From: Bacteroides sp. CAG:770
GTDB taxonomy: Bacteria > Bacteroidota > Bacteroidia > Bacteroidales > UBA932
Reading direction: 5' to 3'
NCBI GenBank assembly: GCA_000435075.1
Contig: FR890592.1
Span: 1-26,086 of the forward strand
Length of the DNA: 26,086 bases
The position numbers and the translations under genes were made by a program. Shown here piece after piece: positions 1 through 7,358 of this stretch; the first letter of the stretch is position 1; each line of letters opens with the position of its first letter. The notes beneath the pieces were generated by a model, which saw only the letters and a program-made list of their open reading frames with translations, was not told the origin of the DNA and ran no database searches.

Positions 1-34
1 AGTAGGAAGAAAACTACTTCGTTTTCCTCCTACT
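1..34 (-). terminator. Hairpin downstream of pyrF, probable terminator
   Basis: A 14-bp stem with one G.U wobble pairs bases 1-14 with 21-34 around a 6-base loop at 15-20. It starts 19 bases beyond the pyrF stop codon, where a terminator for the minus-strand operon would sit. Any T-run on the minus strand would lie outside the window, so termination cannot be confirmed. The hairpin may also serve a convergent neighbour. Confidence 0.5.
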
Positions 35-52
35 CGATTGCAGGACAGTGTC

Positions 53-895
53 TTAGAGATTCGCGGTAGTTGCGGCTGCACGTGCGGCAGCTTCGGCAAA
101 GTCCTCACCATTTGAAGCATAGATGACTCCACGTGAAGAATTGATCAGAAGGCCGCCTTTTGCATTGGCACCATGAGCGATTACCTCCTCGGCAGAACCG
201 CCCTGTGCACCGACACCAGGAACCAGGAAGAAATTGTCAGGACAGAACTTACGGATCTCGGCAAGCTTGTCAGCCTTGGTGGCTCCCACTACGAACATCA
301 TATTCTCCGGAGTGGAAATGGACATCATCTTTTCCATAACTACCTGATAGAGAGGCTTTCCATCCTGCTCGGCCAATTGGAAGTCAGCAGAAGACTTGTT
401 GGAAGAAAGAGCAACCACAATAGCGAATTTGCCCTTGTACTCCAGGAACGGAGTCACGGTCTCGCTACCCATATAAGGAGAAATGGTGACAGCGTCGAAA
501 TCCATGGTCTCGAAGAAGGTCTTTGCGTACATCTTGGCTGTGTTTCCGATATCGCCGCGTTTTGCGTCAGCGATGAGGAACTGCTCAGGATAATTCGAAC
601 GGAGATAGTCCACTGTCTTTTCGAGGGCCAGCATTCCGTCACGTCCGTAGCACTCGTAGAAGGCCAGGTTCGGCTTGTAAGCCACGCAATGCGCTGCCGT
701 AGCATCGATTATGGCCTTGTTGAACTCATACAGTGAACGTGCAGTGCCATTGACAAGTTCCCCCTTGACGGCTGTGGCACCCTCTGTCGCCAATCTCTTG
801 ATATGCTCAGGCATTTTGTTGAAATCAGTGTCCAGACCCACGCAGAGCATGGATTTCTTGGCCTGAATCTGAGCGTAAAGTTCTGTTGTTGTCAT
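53..895 (-). CDS. pyrF: Orotidine 5'-phosphate decarboxylase (type 2)
   Basis: This cytoplasmic enzyme decarboxylates OMP to UMP, the last step of de novo pyrimidine synthesis. The 280-residue product has the length of the longer 'type 2' bacterial subfamily. An early CVGLDTD strand (residues 18-24) and VAYKPNLAFYE (71-81) are typical of the TIM barrel. The catalytic signature DAKRGDIGNT lies at 110-119 with Lys112 as the expected proton donor, and PGVGAQGG forms the phosphate-binding loop. The gene follows the S9 peptidase by only 8 bases and is probably the last gene of its transcript, although the neighbours have no pyrimidine role. The stop is TAA. The call is secure; co-transcription is inferred from spacing. 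Confidence 0.96.
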   Translation of the reverse strand: MTTTELYAQIQAKKSMLCVGLDTDFNKMPEHIKRLATEGATAVKGELVNGTARSLYEFNKAIIDATAAHCVAYKPNLAFYECYGRDGMLALEKTVDYLRSNYPEQFLIADAKRGDIGNTAKMYAKTFFETMDFDAVTISPYMGSETVTPFLEYKGKFAIVVALSSNKSSADFQLAEQDGKPLYQVVMEKMMSISTPENMMFVVGATKADKLAEIRKFCPDNFFLVPGVGAQGGSAEEVIAHGANAKGGLLINSSRGVIYASNGEDFAEAAARAAATTANL

Positions 896-903
896 ATATT
901 TTA

Positions 904-3060
904 TTATTTCAGATAATCTTCGAAATAAAGTGTAACCTTGTCCATGAGATGAATCCTGTCACGTCCGAAGACATTGTGTTCAGCGCATGGGTAAGGGAAG
1001 TAATCCACCTGAATCTGGTTCTTGATGCATTCGCGGATGAAATTCAGGCTGTGCTGCCAGAGAACGGTATTGTCGATGACACCCTGACAGATGAGAAGTT
1101 TGCCCTTCAGGTCCTTGGCCTTGTTGATGAGGCTTGTTGCTGCATAGCCCTCAGGATTGCTCTCCATGGTATCCATATAGCGCTCTCCGTACATGATTTC
1201 GTACCATTTCCAGTCGATTACAGGACCGCCTGCGACTCCGACCTTGAAGATTTCAGGATAGGTGGTCATGAGCGAAATGGTCATGAAACCGCCGTAGCTC
1301 CATCCGTGTACGCCGATTCTGTTCTTGTCGACGTAAGGAAGTGTCATGAGCTCGCTGATACCTGCCACCTGGTCAGCCATTTCAGCCTGTCCGCAGTAGT
1401 TCTTGATGGCCTTCTCATATTCTGCACCCCTGTTCTCTGTACCTCTGTTGTCCTGGACATAGACAATATAGCCGTGCTGTGCCATATAGAGCTCCCAGAG
1501 GCGGATCTGGCCGAGCCAGCTTTCCTTGACAAGCTGGGAATGAGGACCTCCATAGACATAAAGCACTACAGGATATTTCTTCGAAGGGTCGAAGTTCGCA
1601 GGGAGGAACAGGCGGTACCAGTTGTCGTATTTGCCGTCAGCGCTCTTTACTGTACCGAGAGTCATTTCGCCGTGGGCGTATTCCTTGAGAGGGTCTTCGG
1701 CAGTGAACAGTGTCCTGCTGGTCTTGCCGTCCACAGAAGCGATTTTGACGACGTTAGGGACATTGAAACTGCTGTATGAATCGAGGAACCAGGTTCCGTC
1801 AGCATTGACCTGGACATTGTGCCAGCCTTCGTCTTTGGTCAGTCTTACCGGTGCTCCGATTTTTACGGCGCCCTTGCGGTTCACACTGACATTGACATAG
1901 AAAAGGTGGTTCTCGACAGGGGAGACCTCGGCGGAGGTATAGAAAATCTTTTCGCCGTTCTCGGTGACGAACTTCACGTCGGCAGCGACCTTCGTGATTC
2001 TGTCAATGTTGCCGAGCGTGTCGCAGAGGTAGAGGTTCTTGTAGCCGTCGCGGTTGTCTGTCCTGTAGATGAATTTGCCGGTGACTCCGAACCATTCCAG
2101 CTGGTCGGAAGGCTCTACCCACTTTTCATTGTCCTCAGTGAGGATCATCTTCTCGAACTTGCCGTCCGAGGCCCTATACATGTTCAGTCTCATGTGCCTC
2201 TGGGTCCTGTCCAGAACCTGCACGAAGATGTGTCTGCAGTCGGGGGACCAGGAAACGTTGGTCAGATACTGGTCATATCCGAAATCATCGGCCTGGAGAT
2301 AGACAGTAGAATTTTCGGACAGATTGTAAACTCCGACGCGGACATTCTCCGAATCCATGCCAGTCATAGGGTACTTCAGATTCACGAGAGAGCCTGTACG
2401 TGTAGTGATGTCCAGAAGCGGGAAATCTGTAACTCTGGACTCGTCTTTCCTGTAGAATGCGAGGCTTCTGCCGTCAGGAGCCCAGAAAATGCCGCTGTTG
2501 ATGCCGAATTCGTTTCGGCTGGCTGTGTGTCCGTATGTGATGTCAGAATTTTCGCTGATTGCAATCGGTCTGATATGCTTGCGCATGTCAATGTAATAGA
2601 GGCTCTGGCCCTGCGTGAAGGCCAATGCAGGAGCGTTTCCGATGGCCCTGTTGCCTTCCATAGCGCTGTCGTGGCCTTCCGCTGCCGCATTCGGAGTGAT
2701 GTTGCTTGCGTCCTCCGGAAGAGCCTTGAAAAGGTATTCGCCGTCTGCGGACGCGAATTTGCCGATTACGGGATCCGCGTCAATGTCATTGCCTGTCAAT
2801 GCGTCGCAGAGCTGGGTCTTGCTATCTTTCAAATAGAGGAATGATGTGTTTCCGTACCATGAAACAGGAAATCTTCCGGCCCTGATGCCGGTTCCCATGA
2901 CAGCCTGTTCCATTGTGATGGTCTTTCCTTCATTCTGTGCCGGACGGACTGCCGAAACTGTCAATCCTTCCGCGCGTGGATAGTCTGTAGCATTTACAAC
3001 TGCAGCGGCCAACATGGAGACCGCCGCAATAGCCAATGCAGAAAATGTTGTTTTGTGCAT
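904..3060 (-). CDS. DPP-IV-like prolyl oligopeptidase family peptidase (S9B)
   Basis: A 718-residue exported serine peptidase. Residues 1-24 are a signal peptide ending at an Ala-rich cleavage region. A beta-propeller DPPIV_N domain fills roughly 60-470 and carries DESRVTDFPLLD (206-217), including the Glu region that anchors substrate N-termini in DPP-IV. The alpha/beta-hydrolase domain holds the nucleophile in GWSYGG (Ser588), the acid at Asp663 and the base at His695 in the HNVFGRDRIHL stretch. The family removes N-terminal dipeptides, usually X-Pro, in the periplasm; the precise specificity here is inferred. The Asp motif reads VIDNTVLW instead of the more common DDNV form, a small deviation. 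It sits between a small membrane protein and pyrF, all on the same strand. Confidence 0.93.
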   Translation of the reverse strand: MHKTTFSALAIAAVSMLAAAVVNATDYPRAEGLTVSAVRPAQNEGKTITMEQAVMGTGIRAGRFPVSWYGNTSFLYLKDSKTQLCDALTGNDIDADPVIGKFASADGEYLFKALPEDASNITPNAAAEGHDSAMEGNRAIGNAPALAFTQGQSLYYIDMRKHIRPIAISENSDITYGHTASRNEFGINSGIFWAPDGRSLAFYRKDESRVTDFPLLDITTRTGSLVNLKYPMTGMDSENVRVGVYNLSENSTVYLQADDFGYDQYLTNVSWSPDCRHIFVQVLDRTQRHMRLNMYRASDGKFEKMILTEDNEKWVEPSDQLEWFGVTGKFIYRTDNRDGYKNLYLCDTLGNIDRITKVAADVKFVTENGEKIFYTSAEVSPVENHLFYVNVSVNRKGAVKIGAPVRLTKDEGWHNVQVNADGTWFLDSYSSFNVPNVVKIASVDGKTSRTLFTAEDPLKEYAHGEMTLGTVKSADGKYDNWYRLFLPANFDPSKKYPVVLYVYGGPHSQLVKESWLGQIRLWELYMAQHGYIVYVQDNRGTENRGAEYEKAIKNYCGQAEMADQVAGISELMTLPYVDKNRIGVHGWSYGGFMTISLMTTYPEIFKVGVAGGPVIDWKWYEIMYGERYMDTMESNPEGYAATSLINKAKDLKGKLLICQGVIDNTVLWQHSLNFIRECIKNQIQVDYFPYPCAEHNVFGRDRIHLMDKVTLYFEDYLK

Positions 3061-3111
3061 TTCTGTAATTAATTTGTGTGATTATTGGTTATTTCTTGTC
3101 AATATTCTGAA

Positions 3112-3492
3112 CTACTTGGCAGACAATATCTTATCTACGACGTATTTCTGCTGTCCTCTCCACGGAAGCGCTCCGAGATACTCCTTGTAGTGCAGTTCAA
3201 CGCTTTTTCCGCTGCATCTCATGAGTGAATCAGCGACAGCTTTGTCTTCTACTGAAAACTCGAATACATAAGACTCCATAGTTGTGGAACCTTTGCCGAC
3301 ACCTCTAAGTCCCGACTGGATGAGCCTGCCCTCGTAGGTCTTGAAAACATAGCCCTTATACATGACCTGGTTAAGATCTCCTGCCTTGACTCCCTCTCCG
3401 AAAACAAAGTAGAATCTGAAAAAGAACAAACCTGCCAGTGCAATCACTACCGCTGCGGTAATGCTGCCGATAATCTTTGTCTTGAGTGTCAT
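3112..3492 (-). CDS. Small membrane-anchored protein of unknown function
   Basis: A 126-residue protein with one N-terminal hydrophobic segment (about residues 8-31, ending FFFRFYFVF) after a Lys-rich start, then a soluble, probably periplasmic domain with motifs GYVFKTYEGRL and HYKEYLGALPWRG. Similar small proteins are widespread in Bacteroidales, and some databases label them '6-phosphogluconate dehydrogenase'. Nothing in this sequence supports that: it is far too short and has no nucleotide-binding fold. The gene lies 19 bases after the esterase and 51 bases before the S9 peptidase, so it is probably in their operon. It is the only complete gene here ending in TAG. Function unknown. Confidence 0.8.
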   Translation of the reverse strand: MTLKTKIIGSITAAVVIALAGLFFFRFYFVFGEGVKAGDLNQVMYKGYVFKTYEGRLIQSGLRGVGKGSTTMESYVFEFSVEDKAVADSLMRCSGKSVELHYKEYLGALPWRGQQKYVVDKILSAK

Positions 3493-3511
3493 ATCTTAAA
3501 AATTGTCAATG

Positions 3512-4654
3512 TTACCTGATATTGTCGTCAATCTCCCATCCTGTCAATGTCGATACGTATGGAAGCACTGCGTGAGCGATTTTTATATGTCCCTTGTAAT
3601 TCGGATGCCAGCTTGCGCCGAGCTCGGAATCATTGTCATGGATGGCATCGGTCAATCCCATGAAATGCACATTCTTCATGCCGCTGGTATTGACAGCATC
3701 TCTTACGTAGTCGGCCGCAAGGTCATTGCATTTGCTCGAGATGCAGAGGATGGGGTAGTCCTCTCCGTAATTCGCCTTGATTTCTTTAAGGAGCTGATGA
3801 TAGTGCTCTCTGAAGTCTTCCAATGTCGGCTGGCGTTTTGTCGAGAAGTCATTGGTACAGAGATATATAATGGTAAGCTGAGGGCTGAAGGCGTCATCTG
3901 CAGCACTCCACTTTACCTTGTCATCTTCATCGAATGTGCGGTTATATCTGTCCGGCATGTGGACATCAATGAACTTGTCGCTGTAGTTCCTTGCGATACC
4001 CATTCCGGAATGTGAAATGGAATAATAGTCAGCATTGAAATACCTTGCGATGATGGCGGCATAAGTGAGGTTGCTGTTCTCGGTTTCCGGTGTGAACTTG
4101 TCGGTCCTGACGCTCTTTTCGGCACCGTATCCGCAGGTGTATGAATCTCCTACAACTTCGAACTGTCTCTCTTTAAGTCCCTCAGACTGAATGATTTCAC
4201 CGGCCTTGGTGATGAACTGGCTGATAGTAGTGCGTCCCTGCTCACCCTCAGTCCTTTTCTTCATGATGACCGAATGGGAGAACGCCTTGCCCTTGCTGTT
4301 CAATGATTTTAGGTCAGAAGGCTCCACGAGAACGTAAAGGGAGTCGTTTCCGCTTACACGGATCGTCTTGTCGGCTGTCGCATCTGCCTCGCGGTCAATC
4401 CAGATGTCATAATAGTTTGCCTTGGTGTCGGAAGCTATCATTGACAAGTATGAACCTTCAAAACTGACTTTCACATAGACTCCTGTCCAGTCGAAGGAAA
4501 CATTGTCTCCTTCTTTCAGGGTTCTGCCGACGTAGGTAATTCTGGAATCTGATGCGGCTGTTCTGATTTCAGGCAGGTCTCTTCCGATAGCGGTTCCGCA
4601 TACGAGCATTGCAAGCCCCAAGGCCGCAATCCATTTTGTCATATTCAGTTTCAT
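3512..4654 (-). CDS. SGNH/GDSL esterase, carbohydrate esterase family 2-like
   Basis: A 380-residue exported esterase. A signal peptide covers about residues 1-24. Residues 30-160 form the N-terminal beta-sandwich typical of CE2 enzymes, and the SGNH hydrolase domain follows. The nucleophile motif GDSYTCGYG (169-177, Ser171) is close to the CE2 signature. The Asn block is CTNDF (Asn268) and the His is in WHPNYKGH (His350). CE2 enzymes remove O-acetyl groups from plant polysaccharides, mainly the 6-O position of sugars, so a deacetylase role is likely but the substrate is unknown. It appears to be the first gene of a minus-strand transcript; a promoter-like element lies about 50 bases upstream. 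No other polysaccharide enzyme is in this operon. Confidence 0.88.
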   Translation of the reverse strand: MKLNMTKWIAALGLAMLVCGTAIGRDLPEIRTAASDSRITYVGRTLKEGDNVSFDWTGVYVKVSFEGSYLSMIASDTKANYYDIWIDREADATADKTIRVSGNDSLYVLVEPSDLKSLNSKGKAFSHSVIMKKRTEGEQGRTTISQFITKAGEIIQSEGLKERQFEVVGDSYTCGYGAEKSVRTDKFTPETENSNLTYAAIIARYFNADYYSISHSGMGIARNYSDKFIDVHMPDRYNRTFDEDDKVKWSAADDAFSPQLTIIYLCTNDFSTKRQPTLEDFREHYHQLLKEIKANYGEDYPILCISSKCNDLAADYVRDAVNTSGMKNVHFMGLTDAIHDNDSELGASWHPNYKGHIKIAHAVLPYVSTLTGWEIDDNIR

Positions 4655-4704
4655 ACTCGACTATTTGTTTTTAAAGTCAATGTCAATTTGTGATATGTAT
4701 CATA

Positions 4705-4712
4705 CAAAGATA
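4705..4712 (-). promoter_or_regulatory. Bacteroidales -7 box upstream of the esterase
   Basis: The minus strand reads TATCTTTG, an exact match to the Bacteroidales -7 consensus TAnnTTTG. A TTGC resembling the -33 TTTG lies 20 bases further upstream, inside the terminator hairpin of the preceding operon. The start codon at 4654 would leave a leader of about 45 bases. Confidence 0.55.
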
Positions 4713-4717
4713 ATCAA

Positions 4718-4750
4718 AAGCCACCTAAAAGTGCAACTTTCAGATGGCTT
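4718..4750 (-). terminator. Hairpin terminator of the methylmalonyl-CoA decarboxylase operon
   Basis: On the minus strand a 9-bp stem (4742-4750 with 4718-4726, one G.U pair) continues after a small mismatch into a second AAAGT/ACTTT stem closed by a TGC loop. It begins 34 bases after the beta-subunit stop codon. The T-run that follows is weak (TTTTGATT). The hairpin overlaps the presumed -33 region of the next transcript. Confidence 0.65.
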
Positions 4751-4784
4751 AATAACGTTCGCAATCAGCGAAAATTCAAGTATT

Positions 4785-5927
4785 TTATCCGAGGAATCCC
4801 AGCAGGATACCTGCTGCAACTGCAGAGCCGATTACACCGGCAACATTAGGTCCCATGGCATGCATGAGAAGGTGGTTGCTCGGGTCGCATTCGCGTCCTA
4901 CGACTTCAGAAACACGTGCGCTGTCAGGCACTGCAGAAACACCTGCATTTCCGATTAGCGGATTTATCTTGTGTCCCTCTTTGCAGAACAGGTTCATGAA
5001 CTTCACGAACAGAACGCCGCACATTGTAGCAATCACGAATGACAGAAGTCCCAGCGCGAAAATCTTCACTGATGTCGCAGAAAGGAATTTGTCAGCCTGT
5101 GTAGAGCATCCTACGGTAAGACCGATGAGTGTGGTGATGACGTCGATGAGCGGACCTCTTGCGGTCTCGGCCAGACGACGTGTCACGCCGCTCTCTTTCA
5201 AGAGGTTACCGAAGAAGAGCATACCAAGAAGCGGAAGTCCTGACGGCACGATGAACGCGGTGGTAAGGAATCCGACGATAGGGAAGATAATCTTCTCCCT
5301 CTGGCTTACGGGACGTGGTGCCGGCATACGGATAAGACGCTCCTTCTTCGATGTGAGCAAAAGCATGATTGGCTTCTGGATCACAGGGACGAGAGCCATG
5401 TAAGAGTATGCTGAAACGGCGATTGCGCCCATCAGATCCGGTGCAAGTTTGGAAGAGAGGAAGATGGCTGTAGGGCCGTCAGCGCCTCCGATGATGCCGA
5501 TTGCACCGGCCTCGTTCGGCATGAAGCCCAATGTCAATGCCAGAAGATATGCGCCGAAGATACCCATCTGTGCGGCAGCTCCGATAAGGATGAGCCTCGG
5601 CTGTGAGATCAAAGCCGAGAAGTCTGTCATGGCACCGATTCCGAGGAAGATCAGTGGCGGATACCATCCCTGGCGTACACCCTGGTACAATATGTTCAGC
5701 ACGGAGCCGTCTTCATAGACTCCGATATTCAGTCCCGGGAACATCGGAATATTTCCGATGATCATACCGAAACCGATCGGGACGAGGAGCAGAGGCTCCC
5801 ACTCCTTCACGATTGCGAGAGTAATGAAGACAATGCCGATGGCTATCATCACCAGATGCTGCCATGTCATGTTGCAGAAACCTGTAAACTCCCAGAACTG
5901 CTGAAGGCTGTTTATAATCTGATCCAT
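4785..5927 (-). CDS. mmdB: Na+-translocating decarboxylase beta subunit (methylmalonyl-CoA decarboxylase)
   Basis: This integral membrane subunit decarboxylates carboxybiotin and couples it to Na+ export. The 380-residue protein is hydrophobic throughout with many membrane segments. The family signature GADGPTAIFLSSKLAP is at 148-163, with Asp150 in the position of the conserved ion-pathway aspartate. A second conserved stretch, AYSYMALVPVIQKPIM, is at 173-188, and GCSTQADKFLSA lies in the C-terminal half. Its length matches the OadB/MmdB/GcdB family. The start is 4 bases from the biotin carrier stop, and it is the last gene of the four-gene operon. The substrate (methylmalonyl-CoA rather than oxaloacetate) is deduced from the carboxyltransferase encoded upstream. 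Confidence 0.95.
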   Translation of the reverse strand: MDQIINSLQQFWEFTGFCNMTWQHLVMIAIGIVFITLAIVKEWEPLLLVPIGFGMIIGNIPMFPGLNIGVYEDGSVLNILYQGVRQGWYPPLIFLGIGAMTDFSALISQPRLILIGAAAQMGIFGAYLLALTLGFMPNEAGAIGIIGGADGPTAIFLSSKLAPDLMGAIAVSAYSYMALVPVIQKPIMLLLTSKKERLIRMPAPRPVSQREKIIFPIVGFLTTAFIVPSGLPLLGMLFFGNLLKESGVTRRLAETARGPLIDVITTLIGLTVGCSTQADKFLSATSVKIFALGLLSFVIATMCGVLFVKFMNLFCKEGHKINPLIGNAGVSAVPDSARVSEVVGRECDPSNHLLMHAMGPNVAGVIGSAVAAGILLGFLG

Positions 5928-5931
5928 ACAA

Positions 5932-6375
5932 TTACGCTATGGTTACGATTGCAGCGCCCTCGAGGATGGAGTCTCCTTTGGAAACGTTGATTTTGGTAAC
6001 GACACCGGCTCTGTCAGCCTGGATCTCATTCTCCATCTTCATGGCCTCAAGAACGGCTACTTTCTGTCCTGCCGCTACTGTATCGCCTTCTTTTACAGAT
6101 ACTTCGATGATAACTCCAGGTAGAGGTGATGTTACAGGCTTACCCTCTCCTGAAGGTTTTGCTGCTGGTGCAGGAGCTGGTGCGGCTGCCTGGACTGGAG
6201 CCTGAGGTGCTGCTTTCTGTGCAGGTGCAGACTGAACAGGAGCTGCAGGCATTGCATTCTCCATTTCGACCTGATAAGATACGCCGTTTACTGTTACGTC
6301 AGCAAGGTTTCCGTTGGTAGAATTGATAGCGACATTGTAGTCGTTTCCGTTGATTTTGAATTTATATTCTTTCAT
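5932..6375 (-). CDS. mmdC: Biotin carboxyl carrier subunit of methylmalonyl-CoA decarboxylase
   Basis: A 147-residue biotin carrier that shuttles CO2 from the carboxyltransferase to the membrane beta subunit. Residues 1-40 are a short N-terminal region, 41-75 a flexible Ala/Pro linker rich in AP repeats, and 78-147 the biotinyl domain. The biotinylation site is EAMKMENEI with Lys113 as the attachment point, 35 residues from the C-terminus as usual. It lies between the lamin-tail/OadG gene (35 bases upstream) and mmdB (4 bases downstream). Naming of carrier subunits (mmdC, gamma, or 'acetyl-CoA carboxylase biotin carrier') varies between databases; the context supports the decarboxylase assignment. 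Confidence 0.93.
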   Translation of the reverse strand: MKEYKFKINGNDYNVAINSTNGNLADVTVNGVSYQVEMENAMPAAPVQSAPAQKAAPQAPVQAAAPAPAPAAKPSGEGKPVTSPLPGVIIEVSVKEGDTVAAGQKVAVLEAMKMENEIQADRAGVVTKINVSKGDSILEGAAIVTIA

Positions 6376-6410
6376 ACAACTTAAATTTTTCGTTTCGTCA
6401 AATTTGATAA

Positions 6411-7346
6411 TTATCTAGGCAACTGCCTGAAATACTGTTCTTTGCTGTTCCATCCGCTTTCCTTTCTCCTGATGGTGATGACAAAGCTTTCCTTGTCGTG
6501 GACTGAGTCTTCCATGTAGAGGTGAAGGGCAGTGGATATGGCAGCATAGACTTCGCCGTTCATTTCCTGGTCGAGGGCCATCGAGATTGCCGCTGCGATT
6601 TCCGGAGTAACTTTTCCGTCCTTTGCAGCATTGACCTTTTCCTTTTTTCTGGTCTCGGCAGGCTTGGCAGTTGTGCCTCCGGAAACTTTTCCGAGCAGGC
6701 TGAACAGCCACCAGAGAATCAGCAGAGCGCAGAAAACGACGAGAACTGAGACACCTGAAAGCACGAATCCGTGTTTGTCTTCGCGTGCCATTTTCTGTGC
6801 TCCGGTCTCCGTAGCCTGGTCTCCGTTCACCATTCCCGGTGTCGGGTCTGAAGGCTCGGCTGAAATTTCGAACTCCATCTGTCTGAGGTCGTTGGCGATT
6901 TTTGCCATTGATTTTCCGGCAGGGAGATTTGCAGGGACATTGACAGAATCCACGATTGTGCGTCCGTCGTTGCTGACGAGATAGACCGTGCTTCCCCTCT
7001 TCACTTCGAAGTCGGTGTAGAACGTTCCGTCACTACCGTCTCCGCTCGCGTGGAAGAGGACCACCTGTCTCGGTCCAAGCTTGGTTCTGCTGTCTGATTT
7101 GGTTATGGGGCTCTTTTTCAGATTGTTGCGGTCATCTGACAAGAAGCACCCTCCGTAGTTTACGGTGCCCTGGGACTTGTTGAAAATCTCTATCCATCCT
7201 GTCCTCCGGCCATATTCATCCATAATCCCTGTGCTGTCAGGCTCCGCCATGACCTCTGAAATGATGAGGTCGCTGACGTTCTGGGCATGGATTGTTGTGA
7301 TGCCGAAGAGGATAGCACCGATTATTGTCAATAACTTTCTTTTCAT
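6411..7346 (-). CDS. Lamin-tail domain fused to OadG-type membrane anchor (decarboxylase delta subunit)
   Basis: A 311-residue protein with two parts. After a signal peptide (about 1-21, ending IHAQ), residues 25-150 look like a lamin-tail domain: DLIISEVMAEP, then WIEIFNKSQGTVNYGGCFLSDD and VVLFHASGDGSDGTFYTDFEV. A membrane segment follows at about 193-220 (LSGVSVLVVFCALLILWWLF). The cytoplasmic tail (ISMALDQEMNGEVYAA, then SFVITIRRKESGWNSKEQYF) is of the kind that ends Bacteroidales OadG/MmdD subunits. OadG-type subunits anchor and stabilise the decarboxylase complex. The predicted topology puts the lamin-tail domain outside the inner membrane. The operon position between mmdA and the biotin carrier supports the role. 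The job of the lamin-tail domain is unknown. Confidence 0.82.
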   Translation of the reverse strand: MKRKLLTIIGAILFGITTIHAQNVSDLIISEVMAEPDSTGIMDEYGRRTGWIEIFNKSQGTVNYGGCFLSDDRNNLKKSPITKSDSRTKLGPRQVVLFHASGDGSDGTFYTDFEVKRGSTVYLVSNDGRTIVDSVNVPANLPAGKSMAKIANDLRQMEFEISAEPSDPTPGMVNGDQATETGAQKMAREDKHGFVLSGVSVLVVFCALLILWWLFSLLGKVSGGTTAKPAETRKKEKVNAAKDGKVTPEIAAAISMALDQEMNGEVYAAISTALHLYMEDSVHDKESFVITIRRKESGWNSKEQYFRQLPR

Positions 7347-7358
7347 TCCCCGTATGGT

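Noticed and set aside
173..2844. Long plus-strand open frames opposite pyrF and the S9 peptidase (for example 886-1779 and 1819-2844)
   Set aside because: They are antisense to well-supported genes with intact catalytic motifs, have unremarkable composition and no recognisable domains; they are codon-bias shadows.
3112..3492. 6-phosphogluconate dehydrogenase
   Set aside because: A name sometimes attached to similar small proteins; at 126 residues with one membrane anchor and no NADP-binding motif it cannot be that enzyme.
6398..6407. Palindrome TCAAATTTGA as an operator before the biotin carrier gene
   Set aside because: A 10-base AT-rich palindrome in a short spacer within an operon; easily chance, with no second copy.
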